39,473 nt of DNA from Mycobacterium sp. (GTDB lineage: Bacteria; Actinomycetota; Actinomycetes; Mycobacteriales; Mycobacteriaceae). The stretch is from the NCBI RefSeq assembly GCF_019247635.1, contig NZ_JAFBAR010000069.1:1-39473 (forward strand). Direction: 5' to 3'. Position numbers and translations under genes: made by a program. The notes beneath the pieces are model-generated. The model had not been told where the DNA came from, searched no databases, and saw only the letters and a list, made by a program, of their open reading frames with translations. Below are positions 7,192-17,667 of the stretch, piece after piece; positions within the stretch are counted from its first letter, which is position 1, and each line of letters begins with the position of its first letter.

Positions 7192-7979
7192 CTGCCCGGC
7201 GGTGGGTAACCGCCCTGAGGCGGGTAATCGCCCGGCGGCGGGTAGCCGCCCGGTTGCTGCGGGTAGCCGCCCGGTTGCTGGGGATATCCGCCGGAATGCG
7301 GCGGCTGCGCGCCGGGCGGGTAGTTGCCTTGCGGCCCGGCGGCGCGCTGTTGGATCATGCCCAAACTCCGCTGCGCCGAAGCGATCCCGCCGGCCTTGAG
7401 GAATTGCAGCACGGCACCCGCAGTGATGACCAACGCCGCCAACAGAGCGATCCACATGCCCCAATCCCGGGAAGCGCCGTTCGGTACAGCGAGAAACGCG
7501 ATAAGAAAGAGGAGATCGCCGAGTCCGGCGAGCGCGAGCGCAATGATCTCCAGCGGGATGTTCGCCGGAAGGACTTTGAGCGCCTTGACGCCGAAGGCGA
7601 CCGCAACGAGCAGAAAGATCAGCGCGCTCAACATCCCGGTGGATTCATGCCACGCATTGACGGACACGTGGATATACAAGACGTCGACGGCGTACCACGG
7701 GCAGAAACTGAGGATGAAATAGAGCAGACCCCCCACCGCGGCCATGAGTCCGCCGGGCGTTATCGCGCCGAGGTCGAGGGACGCCACTGAGCCGCCCGCG
7801 CCGGCACCGGGGAACTGATACCCGGGCGGCGGAGCTTGCTGGCCATAACCGCCCTGCGGCTGGCCGTGCGTCGGTGGGGCGTTGTAGCCGCCTTCGCCAC
7901 CGGGGTTAGGCCCCCATTGGGGGTTCTGGTTCGGTGGGTTCTGGTCTGGTGGGTTGAAGCCACCTGGGTAATCAGACAT
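7182..7979 (-). CDS. DUF5336 membrane protein (34 kDa antigen-like, Rv0954-type)
   Basis: The 265-residue protein has Pro/Gly/Gln-rich ends around four membrane helices. The N-terminal 70 residues (MSDYPGGFNPPDQNPPNQ...) are low complexity. Helices follow at about 78-100, 112-133, 138-162 and 168-190 (for example GGLMAAVGGLLYFILSFCPW). The tail contains GGYPQQP repeats. This matches the layout of the mycobacterial 34 kDa antigenic protein family (Rv0954), linked in the literature to cell-division sites. The ATG at 7979 is chosen because the protein then starts at the family's MS(D/Y)-Pro/Gly segment; the longer frame to 8192 runs back over the promoter and into the divergent mannitol dehydrogenase. 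It is divergent from that operon with 197 bases between starts. Confidence 0.82.
   Translation of the reverse strand: MSDYPGGFNPPDQNPPNQNPQWGPNPGGEGGYNAPPTHGQPQGGYGQQAPPPGYQFPGAGAGGSVASLDLGAITPGGLMAAVGGLLYFILSFCPWYAVDVLYIHVSVNAWHESTGMLSALIFLLVAVAFGVKALKVLPANIPLEIIALALAGLGDLLFLIAFLAVPNGASRDWGMWIALLAALVITAGAVLQFLKAGGIASAQRSLGMIQQRAAGPQGNYPPGAQPPHSGGYPQQPGGYPQQPGGYPPPGDYPPQGGYPPPGSAG
7195..7290 (-). repeat. Short tandem repeats encoding GGYPQQP / GGYPPP
   Basis: Repeats of about 21 bases (cggttgctgcgggtagccgc and variants) encode the Gly-Tyr-Pro-Gln tail of the DUF5336 protein. They are in frame, so length changes are tolerated. Confidence 0.6.
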
Positions 7980-8176
7980 CGGATATTCCTGTCGTCGTGG
8001 CTTTTCCGCGGAACCCAACCGGCACGCCCGGCTGCGATCCTTGTCGAACTGTACGCGGACATCGGCGCCGAGGTAACCGCCTCGTCGTATTCTCACCAAG
8101 TGCACGGCGATCTGCGTGTGAAGCCTGCAAACAACGACGATGATGGAGAGATGGCCGATGCGCAGATGGCACTCAC

Positions 8177-9580
8177 GTGAAGCTGAACGCACACAACCTG
8201 GGCGCTCTCGGAATCCCGGTCCCGACGTATGACCGCAGCCAGATCAGCGTCGGCATAGTGCATTTCGGGGTCGGCGGCTTCCACCGCGCTCACCAGGCCA
8301 TGTACATCGACCGGCTGTTCAACGACGGAGTCGCCCCGGACTGGGGAATCTGCGGCGTCGGCGTGTTGCCGGGTGATCGGCGCATGCGCGACGCGCTGCG
8401 TAGCCAGGACTACCTGTACACGCTGATCCTCGAACACCCCGACGGCACCCGAGAACCGAGGGTCATCGGCTCGATCGTCGACTTCCGTTATGCGCCAGAC
8501 GATCCCGAGGCAGTGACAGAGTTGCTCGCCGATCCGGCCGTCCGGATCATCTCGCTCACCATCACCGAGGGTGGATACCACCAGCCGCTGAGCGACGCCT
8601 TCGGATTGGTCACCCAGGCCCTGAATCGGCGTCGCGGGCGGGGCCTGCCCTCACCGACGATCGTGTCGTGCGACAACATCGTCGGAAACGGCCACGTGGC
8701 ACGGCAGGCCTTTACCGCATTCGCCGAATGCTCCAATCCTGGACTCGCACAATGGATGCGAGCAAACACCAAGTTTCCCAACTCGATGGTCGACCGGATC
8801 ACCCCGGCCACCACTCCGGACGTGGTCGAACGACTGGACGCCGAATTCGGTGTTCAGGACGCCTGGCCGGTCGCCGCCGAGCCATTCGCCATGTGGGTCC
8901 TCGAGGACGATTTCGCCGACGGCCGGCCGCCACTGGACAAGGCGGGCGTCCGGCTTGTCGACGACGTGGCGCCCTACGAGGCGATGAAGCTGCGGCTGCT
9001 CAACGCGGGCCATCAGGGCCTGTGCTACTTCGCGTACCTGGCCGGCTACCGCCTGGTCCACGAAGCCGCGCAAGACCCGATGTTCGCTGAATTCCTCACG
9101 CGCTACATGGACTCCGAGGCGATGCCGACGCTCACGCAGATCCCGGGCCTGACGGAGTTCAAGGACGGGCTGCTGCCGCGTTTCGGCAACGCGCATGTCC
9201 GCGACACCGTGGCCAGGTTGTGCGCCGAATCCTCCGACCGCATCCCGAAGTGGCTGCTCCCCGTGGTCCGCGACAATCTCCGGTCCGGCGGCCCGGTGCG
9301 GCTGTCGGCGGCGATCGTGGCAAGCTGGGCACGCTACGCCGAGGGCGTCGACGAGCAGGGCCAGCCGATCGAGGTGGTGGACGGCCTCGCGGCCACGCTG
9401 GTTCCGATCGCCCGCTCGCAGCGCGACAATGCGACAGCGTTTCTGGAAAACCGTTCCGTGTTCGGCGATCTCGTCGACCACCCCCGCTTCGTGGAGCCGT
9501 ACGTAAAGACGTTACAGCGGTTGCACCGCGAAGGTGCCCGTGCGACGCTGAAAGCGCTTCTCGGAGAGGCGGACTCGTGA
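8177..9580 (+). CDS. mtlD: Mannitol 2-dehydrogenase (long-chain polyol dehydrogenase)
   Basis: The 467-residue protein has the length and layout of NAD-dependent mannitol/arabinitol/fructuronate dehydrogenases, which oxidise a polyol to its 2-ketose (mannitol to fructose, EC 1.1.1.67 type). The N-terminal Rossmann motif reads [13 protein letters not shown] (about residues 29-41). The family active-site signature KLRLLNAGH places K271, N276 and H279, and DNIVGNG and [11 protein letters not shown] are also characteristic. The GTG at 8177 begins directly at the conserved N-terminus. The stop overlaps the xylulokinase GTG (GTGA), so the two were co-translated for polyol use via ketose phosphorylation. 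No sugar transporter or regulator is adjacent. Substrate preference (mannitol, arabinitol, sorbitol) is not decided by sequence alone. Confidence 0.88.
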   Translation: MKLNAHNLGALGIPVPTYDRSQISVGIVHFGVGGFHRAHQAMYIDRLFNDGVAPDWGICGVGVLPGDRRMRDALRSQDYLYTLILEHPDGTREPRVIGSIVDFRYAPDDPEAVTELLADPAVRIISLTITEGGYHQPLSDAFGLVTQALNRRRGRGLPSPTIVSCDNIVGNGHVARQAFTAFAECSNPGLAQWMRANTKFPNSMVDRITPATTPDVVERLDAEFGVQDAWPVAAEPFAMWVLEDDFADGRPPLDKAGVRLVDDVAPYEAMKLRLLNAGHQGLCYFAYLAGYRLVHEAAQDPMFAEFLTRYMDSEAMPTLTQIPGLTEFKDGLLPRFGNAHVRDTVARLCAESSDRIPKWLLPVVRDNLRSGGPVRLSAAIVASWARYAEGVDEQGQPIEVVDGLAATLVPIARSQRDNATAFLENRSVFGDLVDHPRFVEPYVKTLQRLHREGARATLKALLGEADS

Positions 9581-10973
9581 CACTGGTCGCCGGCATCGAC
9601 TCGTCCACCCAGTCCTGCAAGGTACTGGTGTGCGACGCGGACACCGGCGAGGCCCTCCGGCAGGGTCGCGCCGAGCACCCTGGCGGCACCGAAATCGATC
9701 CGGCGGCATGGGAATGTGCGGCCCGGGAAGCGATCGAGGCCGCCGGTGGCTTGGACGACGTCGACGCGATCGCGGTCGCTGCGCAGCAGCACGGTATGGT
9801 CTGTCTCGACGACTCGGGCCGGGTGGTACGGCCCGCGCTGCTGTGGAACGACGTGCGGTCGGCCGGCGCGGCGGGCGCGCTGGTCGACGAACTCGGCGGG
9901 CCGGGCCCGTGGTCACAAGCCGTCGGCCTGGTGCCGCTGGCCGCCATCACGGTGTCGAAGCTGCGCTGGCTCGCCGACAACGAACCACGGAACGCCGATC
10001 GCACCGCGGCCGTCTGCCTGCCGCACGACTGGCTGACCTGGCGGCTGCGCGGTGAAGGCGATGTCGCGACGCTGACCAGCGACCGCAGCGACGCCAGTGG
10101 TACCGGTTACTACGACGCCGCGACCGACAAGTACCGGATCGATCTGCTCGAACTGGCCATGCGTGGCCACCGTCCCACCCTCCCGGAGGTACTCGGTCCT
10201 GCAGCGCATATCAGCTGCACCGCAATGCTATTCGGTGCGGTCTTGGCGATAACGCCGCCGCGGCGCTCGGCCTGGGCGCCGACGAGGGCGATGTGATCGT
10301 CTCGGTCGGAACCTCGGGGGTTGTCTGTGCGGTCGCCGCCGATCCGGTCCACGACGACGCCGGCTTGGTAGCCGGATTCGCCGACGGCACCGGGCGCTAT
10401 CTTCCGCTGGTGTGCACACTCAATGGCGCGCGCGTGCTGGACGCGGCCGCGGCGATGCTGCGGGTCGACCACGACGGGCTGTCCCGACTCGCCCTGTCGG
10501 CGCCGCCGGGCAGCGACGGCCTGGTGATGGTGCCTTACTTGGCGGGCGAGCGGACTCCCAACCGTCCCAACGCAACTGGCGCGTTACACGGTTTGCGGGT
10601 ATCGAACGCGACCCCGGAGAACCTGGCGCGGGCCGCAATCGAGGGTCTGCTGTGCGCCCTGGCCGACGGGCTGGCGCACCTCAGCGCCCACGGCGTCACC
10701 CCGCGACGGATCTTGCTGATCGGCGGCGGCGCCCGGTCACGGGCGCTGCGCGAAATAGCCCCCACGGTCTTCGCGATGCCGGTTCATACGCCCGCTCCCG
10801 CGGAGTACGTCGCACTTGGAGCGGCGCGGCAGGCGGCCTGGGCGCTGAGCGGATCGCCGCGACCGCCGGCATGGAAACCTCCGCCGACGGATGAACACGC
10901 GGCGGGTGCGGCGCCCGCGGTGTTCAAGCACTATGCGCGAGTACGCGATCTGACCGAGGGTAATCCCCGTTAA
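9577..10973 (+). pseudogene. xylB: Xylulokinase, disrupted by an internal frameshift
   Basis: From the GTG at 9577 the first frame reads [43 protein letters not shown] and [10 protein letters not shown], all typical of FGGY-family xylulokinases. After LPEVLGP (about 10200) it drifts into unrelated residues and stops at 10296. Another frame picks up with [28 protein letters not shown], the expected next block, and runs intact to 10973. It includes [21 protein letters not shown] and LLIGGGARS. Only 35 bases separate LGP from the CGLGDN block. Relatives have about 15 residues there, so a small deletion of about 10 bases is likely. The catalytic Asp (in CGLGDN) is separated from the N-terminal lobe, so activity should be lost. 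The downstream ybdK start abuts the TAA. Confidence 0.8.
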
Positions 10974-12053
10974 ATGGACGATCTTCCGACCTTCGGCGTC
11001 GAAGAGGAGTTCCTCCTCGTCGACCCGCGCACTGGCGAACCGGTGCACCGCAACTCCGCGGTGGCCGCAACGGCCGAGCAACGCGGTGTCGACCTGCAGC
11101 TGGAGCTGGCCGGCTGCCAGGTCGAAACCACTTCCAGCGTGGTGGCGACCAGCGCACAACTCGGCGACGAGCTCACCGCGCTGCGCCGCGTCGCGAGCCA
11201 AGCCGCCGAGGCCAACGGCGTTCAACTACTGGCCCTGGGGCTCCCGCCCACCACGCCGCACAGCTTCCCGGTGACCGGAACCCCGCGATACCAGCGGATC
11301 GGCGAGGACTACGGGATGATCGCACACGAGCAGGGCATCTGCGGGTGCCACGTGCACGTGCAGGTGCCGGATCGAGCGGCGGCCATCCACGCCAGCAACT
11401 GGCTGCGGCCGTGGCTGCCGGCCCTGCTCGCGTTATCGGCCAATTCGGCGCTGTATCGCAACGCCGACACCGGCCACGCGAGCTGGCGCAGCGTCCTGTG
11501 GCAACGCTGGCCGGCCGCCGGCGCGCCGCCGTTTTTCACCTCCCCCGAGGAGTACGACCGCACAGCGGACATGCTGGTCGACACCGGAGTGATTCTGGAC
11601 CGGAAGATGATCTATTGGGACGTGCGACCGTCGTCGAACTTCCCGACGGTCGAGGTTCGGGTGGCCGATGTGCCGGCAACGGTCGCTGAGGCAGTGTTGC
11701 TGGCCACCTTGATCAGGGCGGCCGTCATGACCGCCCGTGATGCGCCCGCCCAGCACGACCTGCCGCCCGGCGCGCTGCGCGCCGCGTACTGGAAGGCTGC
11801 GCACGACGGGTTGGCGGGGCAATCGCTTGATGTGCTCCACGGTCGGGCGGTGCCGGCGCACGAGCATCTGCGTGCGCTGGTGTGGCGGGTGCGCCCGGCG
11901 CTGGATCGGCTCGGCGAATATGACCGCGTCGCAACCGAACTCGACCGGGTGGCGACGCACGGTAACGGGGCGATGCGGCAGCTGAAGGCGTGGCGGAAAC
12001 GCGGCCAGGTATTGGATGCCATCGCCGAAGCCGCCGCGGCCACTTTGAGCTAG
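10974..12053 (+). CDS. Glutamate-cysteine ligase 2 family carboxylate-amine ligase (YbdK/GCS2, Rv0433-like)
   Basis: The 359-residue protein opens FGVEEEFLLVDPRTGEPV, the GCS2 signature. It continues with QLELAGCQVET, PRYQRIGEDYG, CGCHVHVQVPD and YWDVRPSSNFPTVEVRVAD, all standard for the YbdK family. Members ligate a carboxylate to an amine with ATP and show weak glutamate-cysteine ligase activity in vitro. The physiological product in mycobacteria, which use mycothiol rather than glutathione, is uncertain. The ATG follows the xylB TAA with no spacer (TAAATG), so it is the third gene of the polyol operon by position though unrelated by chemistry. It converges with the kinase gene, leaving 17 bases between stops. 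Length and motifs are intact. Confidence 0.85.
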   Translation: MDDLPTFGVEEEFLLVDPRTGEPVHRNSAVAATAEQRGVDLQLELAGCQVETTSSVVATSAQLGDELTALRRVASQAAEANGVQLLALGLPPTTPHSFPVTGTPRYQRIGEDYGMIAHEQGICGCHVHVQVPDRAAAIHASNWLRPWLPALLALSANSALYRNADTGHASWRSVLWQRWPAAGAPPFFTSPEEYDRTADMLVDTGVILDRKMIYWDVRPSSNFPTVEVRVADVPATVAEAVLLATLIRAAVMTARDAPAQHDLPPGALRAAYWKAAHDGLAGQSLDVLHGRAVPAHEHLRALVWRVRPALDRLGEYDRVATELDRVATHGNGAMRQLKAWRKRGQVLDAIAEAAAATLS

Positions 12054-12070
12054 TCCGGGGCAGTCCGGCG

Positions 12071-14011
12071 CTAATCGCCGGTGCGCTCGAACTTATCGTC
12101 GTTTTCGAACTTGCCGGCGCAGGACCCACTCTGTTCCTGGTGAAAGCGTCCGGTGAGCAAGGTGATTGGATTCTGCAGCGGTTGAGGCAGCGGGAACTGG
12201 CCGTTGCGTTTCAGGTCCGATGCGTCGCCACTTGGGCACTTCTCGGTTTCCGCGATGGCGAAGATCCAGTTCCCGTCGGCGAATACCAGCGGTTTGACCT
12301 GATCGGGCGGAGCGTGGAAAAAAGTCATGCAGCGCTCGCCCGTGCGCAGGCAGTCGGTGCGGACGGCCCAGTCCTGCTGATATTTGCTCGCTCCTGAGAC
12401 GACCGTCTCGTGGTAGCGGCCGTGTAGCGCCTCGGCCGGCGATACGACCCGCGGCGCCTGGCTCGCCGGGTCGGCAACGCTGTTGACGTCGACGTCCCCG
12501 GTGCGGGTGAAGGTGACGGTTCTCTTCACCGAGCAGCCGCCGGCGCTGGTCTTGGTGGCTTCGCCGAAGAGCGTCCCGTCGGGACGCGGCTGCAGGATCA
12601 CCACCATCCAGAACTCGGCGGCGGCGTTGAGGCACGTGTCGGTAATAAGGCCGACACTCAGCCAGCTGCCGCCGACGTCGTCGAACACCATCGTCTGCAG
12701 CTCTGGTTTTCCGCCGCTGACGTATGACGCCGTCGCCACGCACCCGGTGGGACGGCACACCGAGCGGAGGCCCCAGGTGGCCGTCGATGGCGTCGAGCCC
12801 TTGACTGGGCCACCGTCGAGGCCGGGGCCGAGGAACTCGCTGTAGTCACTCCGGTACGTCCCGGTGAAGGGACCCGTGTTGGGCGCCGCGCTGGTCGGCG
12901 CCGCGCTGGTCGGCGGCGCGGCTGCCGGCGAACCGTGCCGCCCGGTGAACTTGACGGCCGCATAGATCCCGGCCGCGACCAATAAAGCGACACCCAGCAC
13001 GGCGCCCACGAGCACGGGGGTGCGCCGCCGCGGCTGCTTGCCATGGGGCGGCGGGAGTGGTACGAGCGGTGCTGGGCTGACAGGCGCGAGTGGGGTGTAT
13101 TGGTTTGGTTTGTAGTCCAGCATGGTGGAACCCGGAGCGACTTGGTTGTGCCGCGCGAGTCCGGTTGCCCCCCGAAGCAATTCGTGTTGCAGATGCGCGG
13201 TGAAGTCCTGGCAGCGGGCGAACCGGTCGGCTGGCCTCTTGGCCATCGCTGTACTGAACACCGGTTCCAGCGGTGCGAGCTCAGGCCGGCGCCCGCCGAT
13301 CGGCGGGGGTGGTGCCAGCACATGCTTGGAGATGACCGCCGCGGCGCTGGGATGCTCGAACGGCGGCGCACCGGCGAGAAAATGAAAAGCACTGCAGGCC
13401 AACGCATACTGATCCGCACGCCCGTCGATCGGCTCGCCCATCAGCTGTTCGGGAGCGGCATAGGCGAACGTACCAATGGCAACATTCGTCGCGGTCAGAC
13501 CCGCCGTGTCCTCCATTGGCCGCGCAATCCCGAAGTCCGCCAGAAACACTCGTTGCGCCTCCGACCCCGGATCGGAGATCAGGATGTTCGCCGGCTTGAC
13601 GTCACGATGCAGCAGGCCGCGATCATGCGCATGATCCAGGGCCGAGCCCACGGCAGTGATGATCTGCATCGCCAGCCCCACCGGCATCCCGCCGGGAAAG
13701 CGCTCCCGCAATAACCTGGCCCCATCGGTACCACCCACGAAATCCATCGAGATCCAGAACTGATCACCGACCTCGCCGCGGTCATGGATCCCCAGGATGT
13801 TCGGGTGCCACAGGCTGGCAGCGATGTCGGCTTCGCGCACGAACCTGGCCCGGAACTGCGGATCGGCGGTCAGATCGACCGACAGCACCTTCAGGGCGTC
13901 GCGACGTGGCAACCGCGGATGCTGCGCCAAATACACCGTGCCCATCCCTCCGGCACCGAGCACTCGCAGGATGGTGTATCCCGCAAACACCTCGCCCACC
14001 GCGAGCGGCAT
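12071..14011 (-). CDS. Transmembrane Ser/Thr protein kinase (PknF/PknJ-like) with duplicated extracytoplasmic region
   Basis: The 646-residue protein has an N-terminal Hanks-type kinase domain (about 12-275): glycine loop [10 protein letters not shown], lysine K41, HRDVKPANI at 135-143 with catalytic D137, DFGIARP and YAAPEQL. A Pro-rich juxtamembrane segment precedes one helix ([21 protein letters not shown], about 329-351). The outer part falls into two similar halves. Each begins (G)TYRS/GRYHE, carries four Cys, has an MVFDD-GG-SWL / [10 protein letters not shown] strand and ends F(T/E)RTGD. This suggests a duplicated, disulphide-stabilised sensor. The ATG at 14011 is chosen because the kinase domain starts there; the frame to 14140 runs into the divergent promoter region. 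It is divergent from a second kinase. Ligand and substrates are unknown. Confidence 0.88.
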   Translation of the reverse strand: MPLAVGEVFAGYTILRVLGAGGMGTVYLAQHPRLPRRDALKVLSVDLTADPQFRARFVREADIAASLWHPNILGIHDRGEVGDQFWISMDFVGGTDGARLLRERFPGGMPVGLAMQIITAVGSALDHAHDRGLLHRDVKPANILISDPGSEAQRVFLADFGIARPMEDTAGLTATNVAIGTFAYAAPEQLMGEPIDGRADQYALACSAFHFLAGAPPFEHPSAAAVISKHVLAPPPPIGGRRPELAPLEPVFSTAMAKRPADRFARCQDFTAHLQHELLRGATGLARHNQVAPGSTMLDYKPNQYTPLAPVSPAPLVPLPPPHGKQPRRRTPVLVGAVLGVALLVAAGIYAAVKFTGRHGSPAAAPPTSAAPTSAAPNTGPFTGTYRSDYSEFLGPGLDGGPVKGSTPSTATWGLRSVCRPTGCVATASYVSGGKPELQTMVFDDVGGSWLSVGLITDTCLNAAAEFWMVVILQPRPDGTLFGEATKTSAGGCSVKRTVTFTRTGDVDVNSVADPASQAPRVVSPAEALHGRYHETVVSGASKYQQDWAVRTDCLRTGERCMTFFHAPPDQVKPLVFADGNWIFAIAETEKCPSGDASDLKRNGQFPLPQPLQNPITLLTGRFHQEQSGSCAGKFENDDKFERTGD

Positions 14012-14166
14012 GGGCAAATAGTAGGTCGCGCAGCCAGCTAAGTCACAGGAATTGCTCAGCTTGCAGTCCCGGGCGGAGGGAACGCGGTGCTCGAAGCGTG
14101 CGGTTGCAGCCGATGGCGGTCTATGGTTGCGCAAGCACATTTTGCCGGTCGCCCTGGGAGGACTCG
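14012..14166. promoter_or_regulatory. Shared divergent intergenic region of the two kinase genes
   Basis: These 155 bases separate the two kinase starts and must hold both promoters. The plus-strand gene has GGGAGGA ending five bases before its GTG. I see no strong -35/-10 pair or palindrome. Confidence 0.4.
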
Positions 14167-17100
14167 GTGAAGGGGACGCCGTTCGGGCAGTACCGGCTGA
14201 TCGAGATGCTGGGCCGCGGCGGTATGGGAGAAGTGTGGCGGGCGTATGACACCGCCACCGACCGCGTCGTGGCGCTGAAGCTGCTCCCCCTGCACTTTGC
14301 CCAGGACGACGTGTTCAAAAGGCGATTCCGCCGCGAGGCGCACGCCGCCGCGCGGCTGAGCGAACCACACGTGGTTCCGATCCACACCTACGGGGAGATA
14401 GAAGGCCGGCTCTTCGTGGACATGCGGCTGATCAACGGCTGCGATCTGCACACCCTCGTCGCATCCGGACCGCTGGAGCCCGGACGCGCGGCGCTGATCA
14501 TCGAACAGGCAGCGAAGGCGTTGCAGGGTGTCCACAACGCGGGGTTGGTGCACCGTGACGTCAAGCCGTCCAACATCCTGGTCACCGACGACGATTTCGC
14601 CTATCTGATCGATTTCGGTATCGCGCGGGCCGCGGGCCGGGCGGGCTCGACGACCACCGGTGCCATCATCGGGACGTTGCAATACATGGCCCCCGAGCGG
14701 TTCGGCGGAGGTCCCGTGGAAGCTCGCTCAGACGTCTATTCGCTGGCCTGCGTGTTGTACGAATGCCTCACCGGCAGTTGCCCATACCCCGGCGACAGCG
14801 TAGAGGAACAGCTTGTCGGCCACCTGTCAACGCCGCCACCGCGGCCGTCGAGCGTCCGCCGCTCGGTGCCCGTGGCCTTCGACGACGTCATCGCGACCGG
14901 CATGGCCAAAAACCCCGACGAGCGATATGCCAGCGCCTTGGACTTGGCGCGCGCCGCCCGAAATGTGGCCGCCGCCCTGCCCGGCGCTGAAGGTGACGGC
15001 GGCATACCGCATCCGCCAGTTCGGGACAACGCTTCGCCCCGGGCCCCGCGGACCGCCCAGGAGCTTCGGCCGGAGGAATTCGGGCGCGCGTCGGCCGATG
15101 TGGTGAGCCGTTCGGCCGAGCTGAAGGCGGTGACGCGGTTTTTGATCTCGGCGGGCGCACGCGTCTCCGGTCTCGTCATTTCGGGAGAGGCGGGCATCGG
15201 TAAGACGACGTTGTGGCAGGCCGGACTCGACGAGGCGGTCGATCATGGATCGCGGGTGCTCTCGGCACGTGCGGGCGAGACGGAGTCTGTGCTGGCGTAT
15301 GCGGCATTGGCCGACTTGATCGGGGACGTCGAACTGGACGTCTTCGACCGATTGCCTCCCCTGCAACGCCTCGCGTTGGACCGTGTCATGCTTCGCGCCG
15401 ACGGCGAGGGTCCAGCTACCGATCAACGTGTGGTCGCCGCCGCATTTCTGGCGGTGATCGAACACCTGGCAATGGAGACGCCGGTAGTGCTGGCGATCGA
15501 CGATGCTCAGTGGCTTGACACCTCAAGCAGAGAAGCCCTGGCCTTTGCCGTGCGGCGGATGACCGGTCCGGTCGGCGTGTTGCTGGCCGAGCGGACCGAG
15601 CCGGACACCGACGTCGCGACGTCCTGGCTGGAGCTCAGGCGGTCCGACGCCGTTGAGCGCATTCATTTGGGTCCCATGGGTTTAGATGGTGTGCGCGCAC
15701 TCATCACCACGAAACTGGGGCGAACGCTGGCACGGTCGAAGTTGCTGCGGATCGCCGAAATCTCCGACGGTAACCCGTTTTACGTCCTCGAATTGGCTCG
15801 CACCATGAGAGACGAACCGACACGCGGCGAGCCATCGTTGCCCCGAACGCTCACCGACTTGGTCCGTCGTCGCATTGGTCGGCTGGACGGTGATGTACGC
15901 GACATGCTGTTGGCCGCGGCGTGCCTGGCCGATCCGACGGTGGAGCAGCTCGCCCGGGCGACCGGTAGCAGTGTCGGGCGGGCCGCGGAGCTACTCGAGG
16001 ACGTCGAAAGCAACGGGATCGTCGCGATCAACGGAAACCGGGTCCAGTTTTCTCACCCGCTCTTGGCGCGGGGCGTGTACACCGAGGCCGCGCCCGCGCG
16101 CCGACGCCGCATACATCGGGCTCTGGCGGACGTCGTCACCCAACCCGAGTTGAAGGCCAGACACCTCGCGTTGGCCGCCGTCAGCGCAGATCCCGAAATT
16201 CTGCAGGCGCTCGATGACGCCGCAAGCGCGGCCAGGGCCCGGGGGGCACCCGCGGCCGCGGCCGAATTGGTGGACCTGGCAATAAGTCTCGGTGGAGATA
16301 AGCCGTCGCGGCGCATGCGGTCGGCCGGTCATCACTGGGAGGCCGGTAACACCGAACAGGCAAGGGAGACTTTGGAGTCCGTGATGGATCGGCTGCGGCC
16401 GGGCGCCTTGCGGGCAATCGCACTGAATCTGCTGGCCGGAATCCGCATCTACGACAACAGGTATGTGGAAGCGGTGGACCTGCTCAAGCGCGCGCTCGAG
16501 GACGCTCAGGATGCGCCGGCGATGCGGGTGCGAACCTTGTTGATATCGACGTACGCCGAGTTCCACATCGGCGAATTCGATGAATCGTTGCGCCATGCGC
16601 GAGAGGCCGTCGCGCTGGCCGAGGAACTCGGCGTGGCCGCGCTTACGAGTCAGGCCCTCACCAATTGGGTGCACGCAAGCTTCCAGCATGGCCCGGGACT
16701 CGACGAAGACGCCCTGCGACGGGCGCTGGAACTCGAGGACCGCGACATCGATGTCCCAGTCACCTTCCGCGCCAGCGTGGTCAACGCGCTGATCTTGGCT
16801 GGGGTCGGACGCCTCGACGAAGGTCACGCTGAAATGGAGGCGGTTCGGCAGCGATTCCTGGAACGCGGCGCGGAGCGCGATCTGATGGCCGTCGCCGGAT
16901 ACTGCGCGCTCATCGAGATTTGGCAGGGTAAGTTCGACCGCGCCGCACAGAATGCCGAGGATGCGGTGGAAAGAGCTGAACAGCTTGGCGGACAAGGCAT
17001 CCTGATCATCCCGTTGACGATCCGCGCGATGGTCAACGCCTACGCCGGCCGGGTCGCAGAAGCGCGGACCGACGCCGCCGCGGTCATCGAGGCCGCCCAG

Positions 17101-17652
17101 CGGACCAACGCTCCACGCATGGCCGAATGGCCCGCCAAGACGTTGGGATTCATCGAGGTGTCACTGGGTAATTACGCCGCGGCGTTGACATCGCTGGCGC
17201 CGCTGCTGTCGACGTTCGACACGAACCCGGAAACCGAGGTCTGGTACGCCTGGTACGTCCCCGATGCGGTGGAAGCGATGGTGGCGCTTGGCCGTCTCGA
17301 CGACGCCATGCCGCTGATCGACTGGCTGGAGCGAAATGGCCGCAGGCGCAACCGGTCCTGGCTGCTGGCCGTCGGTGCTCGTTGTCGCAGTATGTGGTTG
17401 GCGGCCAAGGGCGATATCGATGCGGCCGAGCGGATGGCGCACCAGGCGATGAGCGAGCACGAGGCGCTGCCAATGCCGTTCGAACGGGCAAGGACTCAGG
17501 TCGTGCTAGGGCGTATGCAACATCGGCGTGGCCGTGAGCACGAGGCAACCGCGACGCTGAGTGCCGCGTTGCGCGCGTTCGAGCAGATGGGGACACCGCT
17601 GTGGGCCCATCGGGTCAGAACCGAGATCGCGCGAACCGACGGGCTGACCTGA
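14167..17652 (+). CDS. Ser/Thr kinase fused to STAND-like ATPase and helical repeats (PknK-like architecture, no HTH)
   Basis: The 1161-residue protein begins with a kinase domain (about 9-270). It has [11 protein letters not shown]38, HRDVKPSN with D131, DFG at 149-151 and [10 protein letters not shown] linker leads to 'RSAELKAV', Walker [10 protein letters not shown] (about 340-348) and Walker B-like [11 protein letters not shown] (about 440-450). The winged region ([10 protein letters not shown]...[14 protein letters not shown]) follows, then about 450 residues of alpha-helical TPR-like repeats. It ends at GLT, just where LuxR-type regulators of this class begin their HTH; no HTH frame follows. 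I see no membrane helix, so it is cytoplasmic. M. tuberculosis PknK has a comparable kinase-plus-MalT layout, but its ATPase region looks different from memory, so orthology is not claimed. The start is a GTG with GGGAGGA. Confidence 0.85.
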   Translation: MKGTPFGQYRLIEMLGRGGMGEVWRAYDTATDRVVALKLLPLHFAQDDVFKRRFRREAHAAARLSEPHVVPIHTYGEIEGRLFVDMRLINGCDLHTLVASGPLEPGRAALIIEQAAKALQGVHNAGLVHRDVKPSNILVTDDDFAYLIDFGIARAAGRAGSTTTGAIIGTLQYMAPERFGGGPVEARSDVYSLACVLYECLTGSCPYPGDSVEEQLVGHLSTPPPRPSSVRRSVPVAFDDVIATGMAKNPDERYASALDLARAARNVAAALPGAEGDGGIPHPPVRDNASPRAPRTAQELRPEEFGRASADVVSRSAELKAVTRFLISAGARVSGLVISGEAGIGKTTLWQAGLDEAVDHGSRVLSARAGETESVLAYAALADLIGDVELDVFDRLPPLQRLALDRVMLRADGEGPATDQRVVAAAFLAVIEHLAMETPVVLAIDDAQWLDTSSREALAFAVRRMTGPVGVLLAERTEPDTDVATSWLELRRSDAVERIHLGPMGLDGVRALITTKLGRTLARSKLLRIAEISDGNPFYVLELARTMRDEPTRGEPSLPRTLTDLVRRRIGRLDGDVRDMLLAAACLADPTVEQLARATGSSVGRAAELLEDVESNGIVAINGNRVQFSHPLLARGVYTEAAPARRRRIHRALADVVTQPELKARHLALAAVSADPEILQALDDAASAARARGAPAAAAELVDLAISLGGDKPSRRMRSAGHHWEAGNTEQARETLESVMDRLRPGALRAIALNLLAGIRIYDNRYVEAVDLLKRALEDAQDAPAMRVRTLLISTYAEFHIGEFDESLRHAREAVALAEELGVAALTSQALTNWVHASFQHGPGLDEDALRRALELEDRDIDVPVTFRASVVNALILAGVGRLDEGHAEMEAVRQRFLERGAERDLMAVAGYCALIEIWQGKFDRAAQNAEDAVERAEQLGGQGILIIPLTIRAMVNAYAGRVAEARTDAAAVIEAAQRTNAPRMAEWPAKTLGFIEVSLGNYAAALTSLAPLLSTFDTNPETEVWYAWYVPDAVEAMVALGRLDDAMPLIDWLERNGRRRNRSWLLAVGARCRSMWLAAKGDIDAAERMAHQAMSEHEALPMPFERARTQVVLGRMQHRRGREHEATATLSAALRAFEQMGTPLWAHRVRTEIARTDGLT

Positions 17653-17667
17653 TCCGGCAGTCGAATA

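Noticed and set aside
9577..10973. Programmed frameshifting in xylB
   Set aside because: No slippery heptamer or downstream stem is apparent, and the join is missing several residues relative to relatives, which fits a deletion.
14167..17652. Calling the kinase-ATPase fusion pknK
   Set aside because: Overall layout is similar, but the ATPase segment and neighbours do not match the M. tuberculosis PknK that I recall, so no symbol is given.
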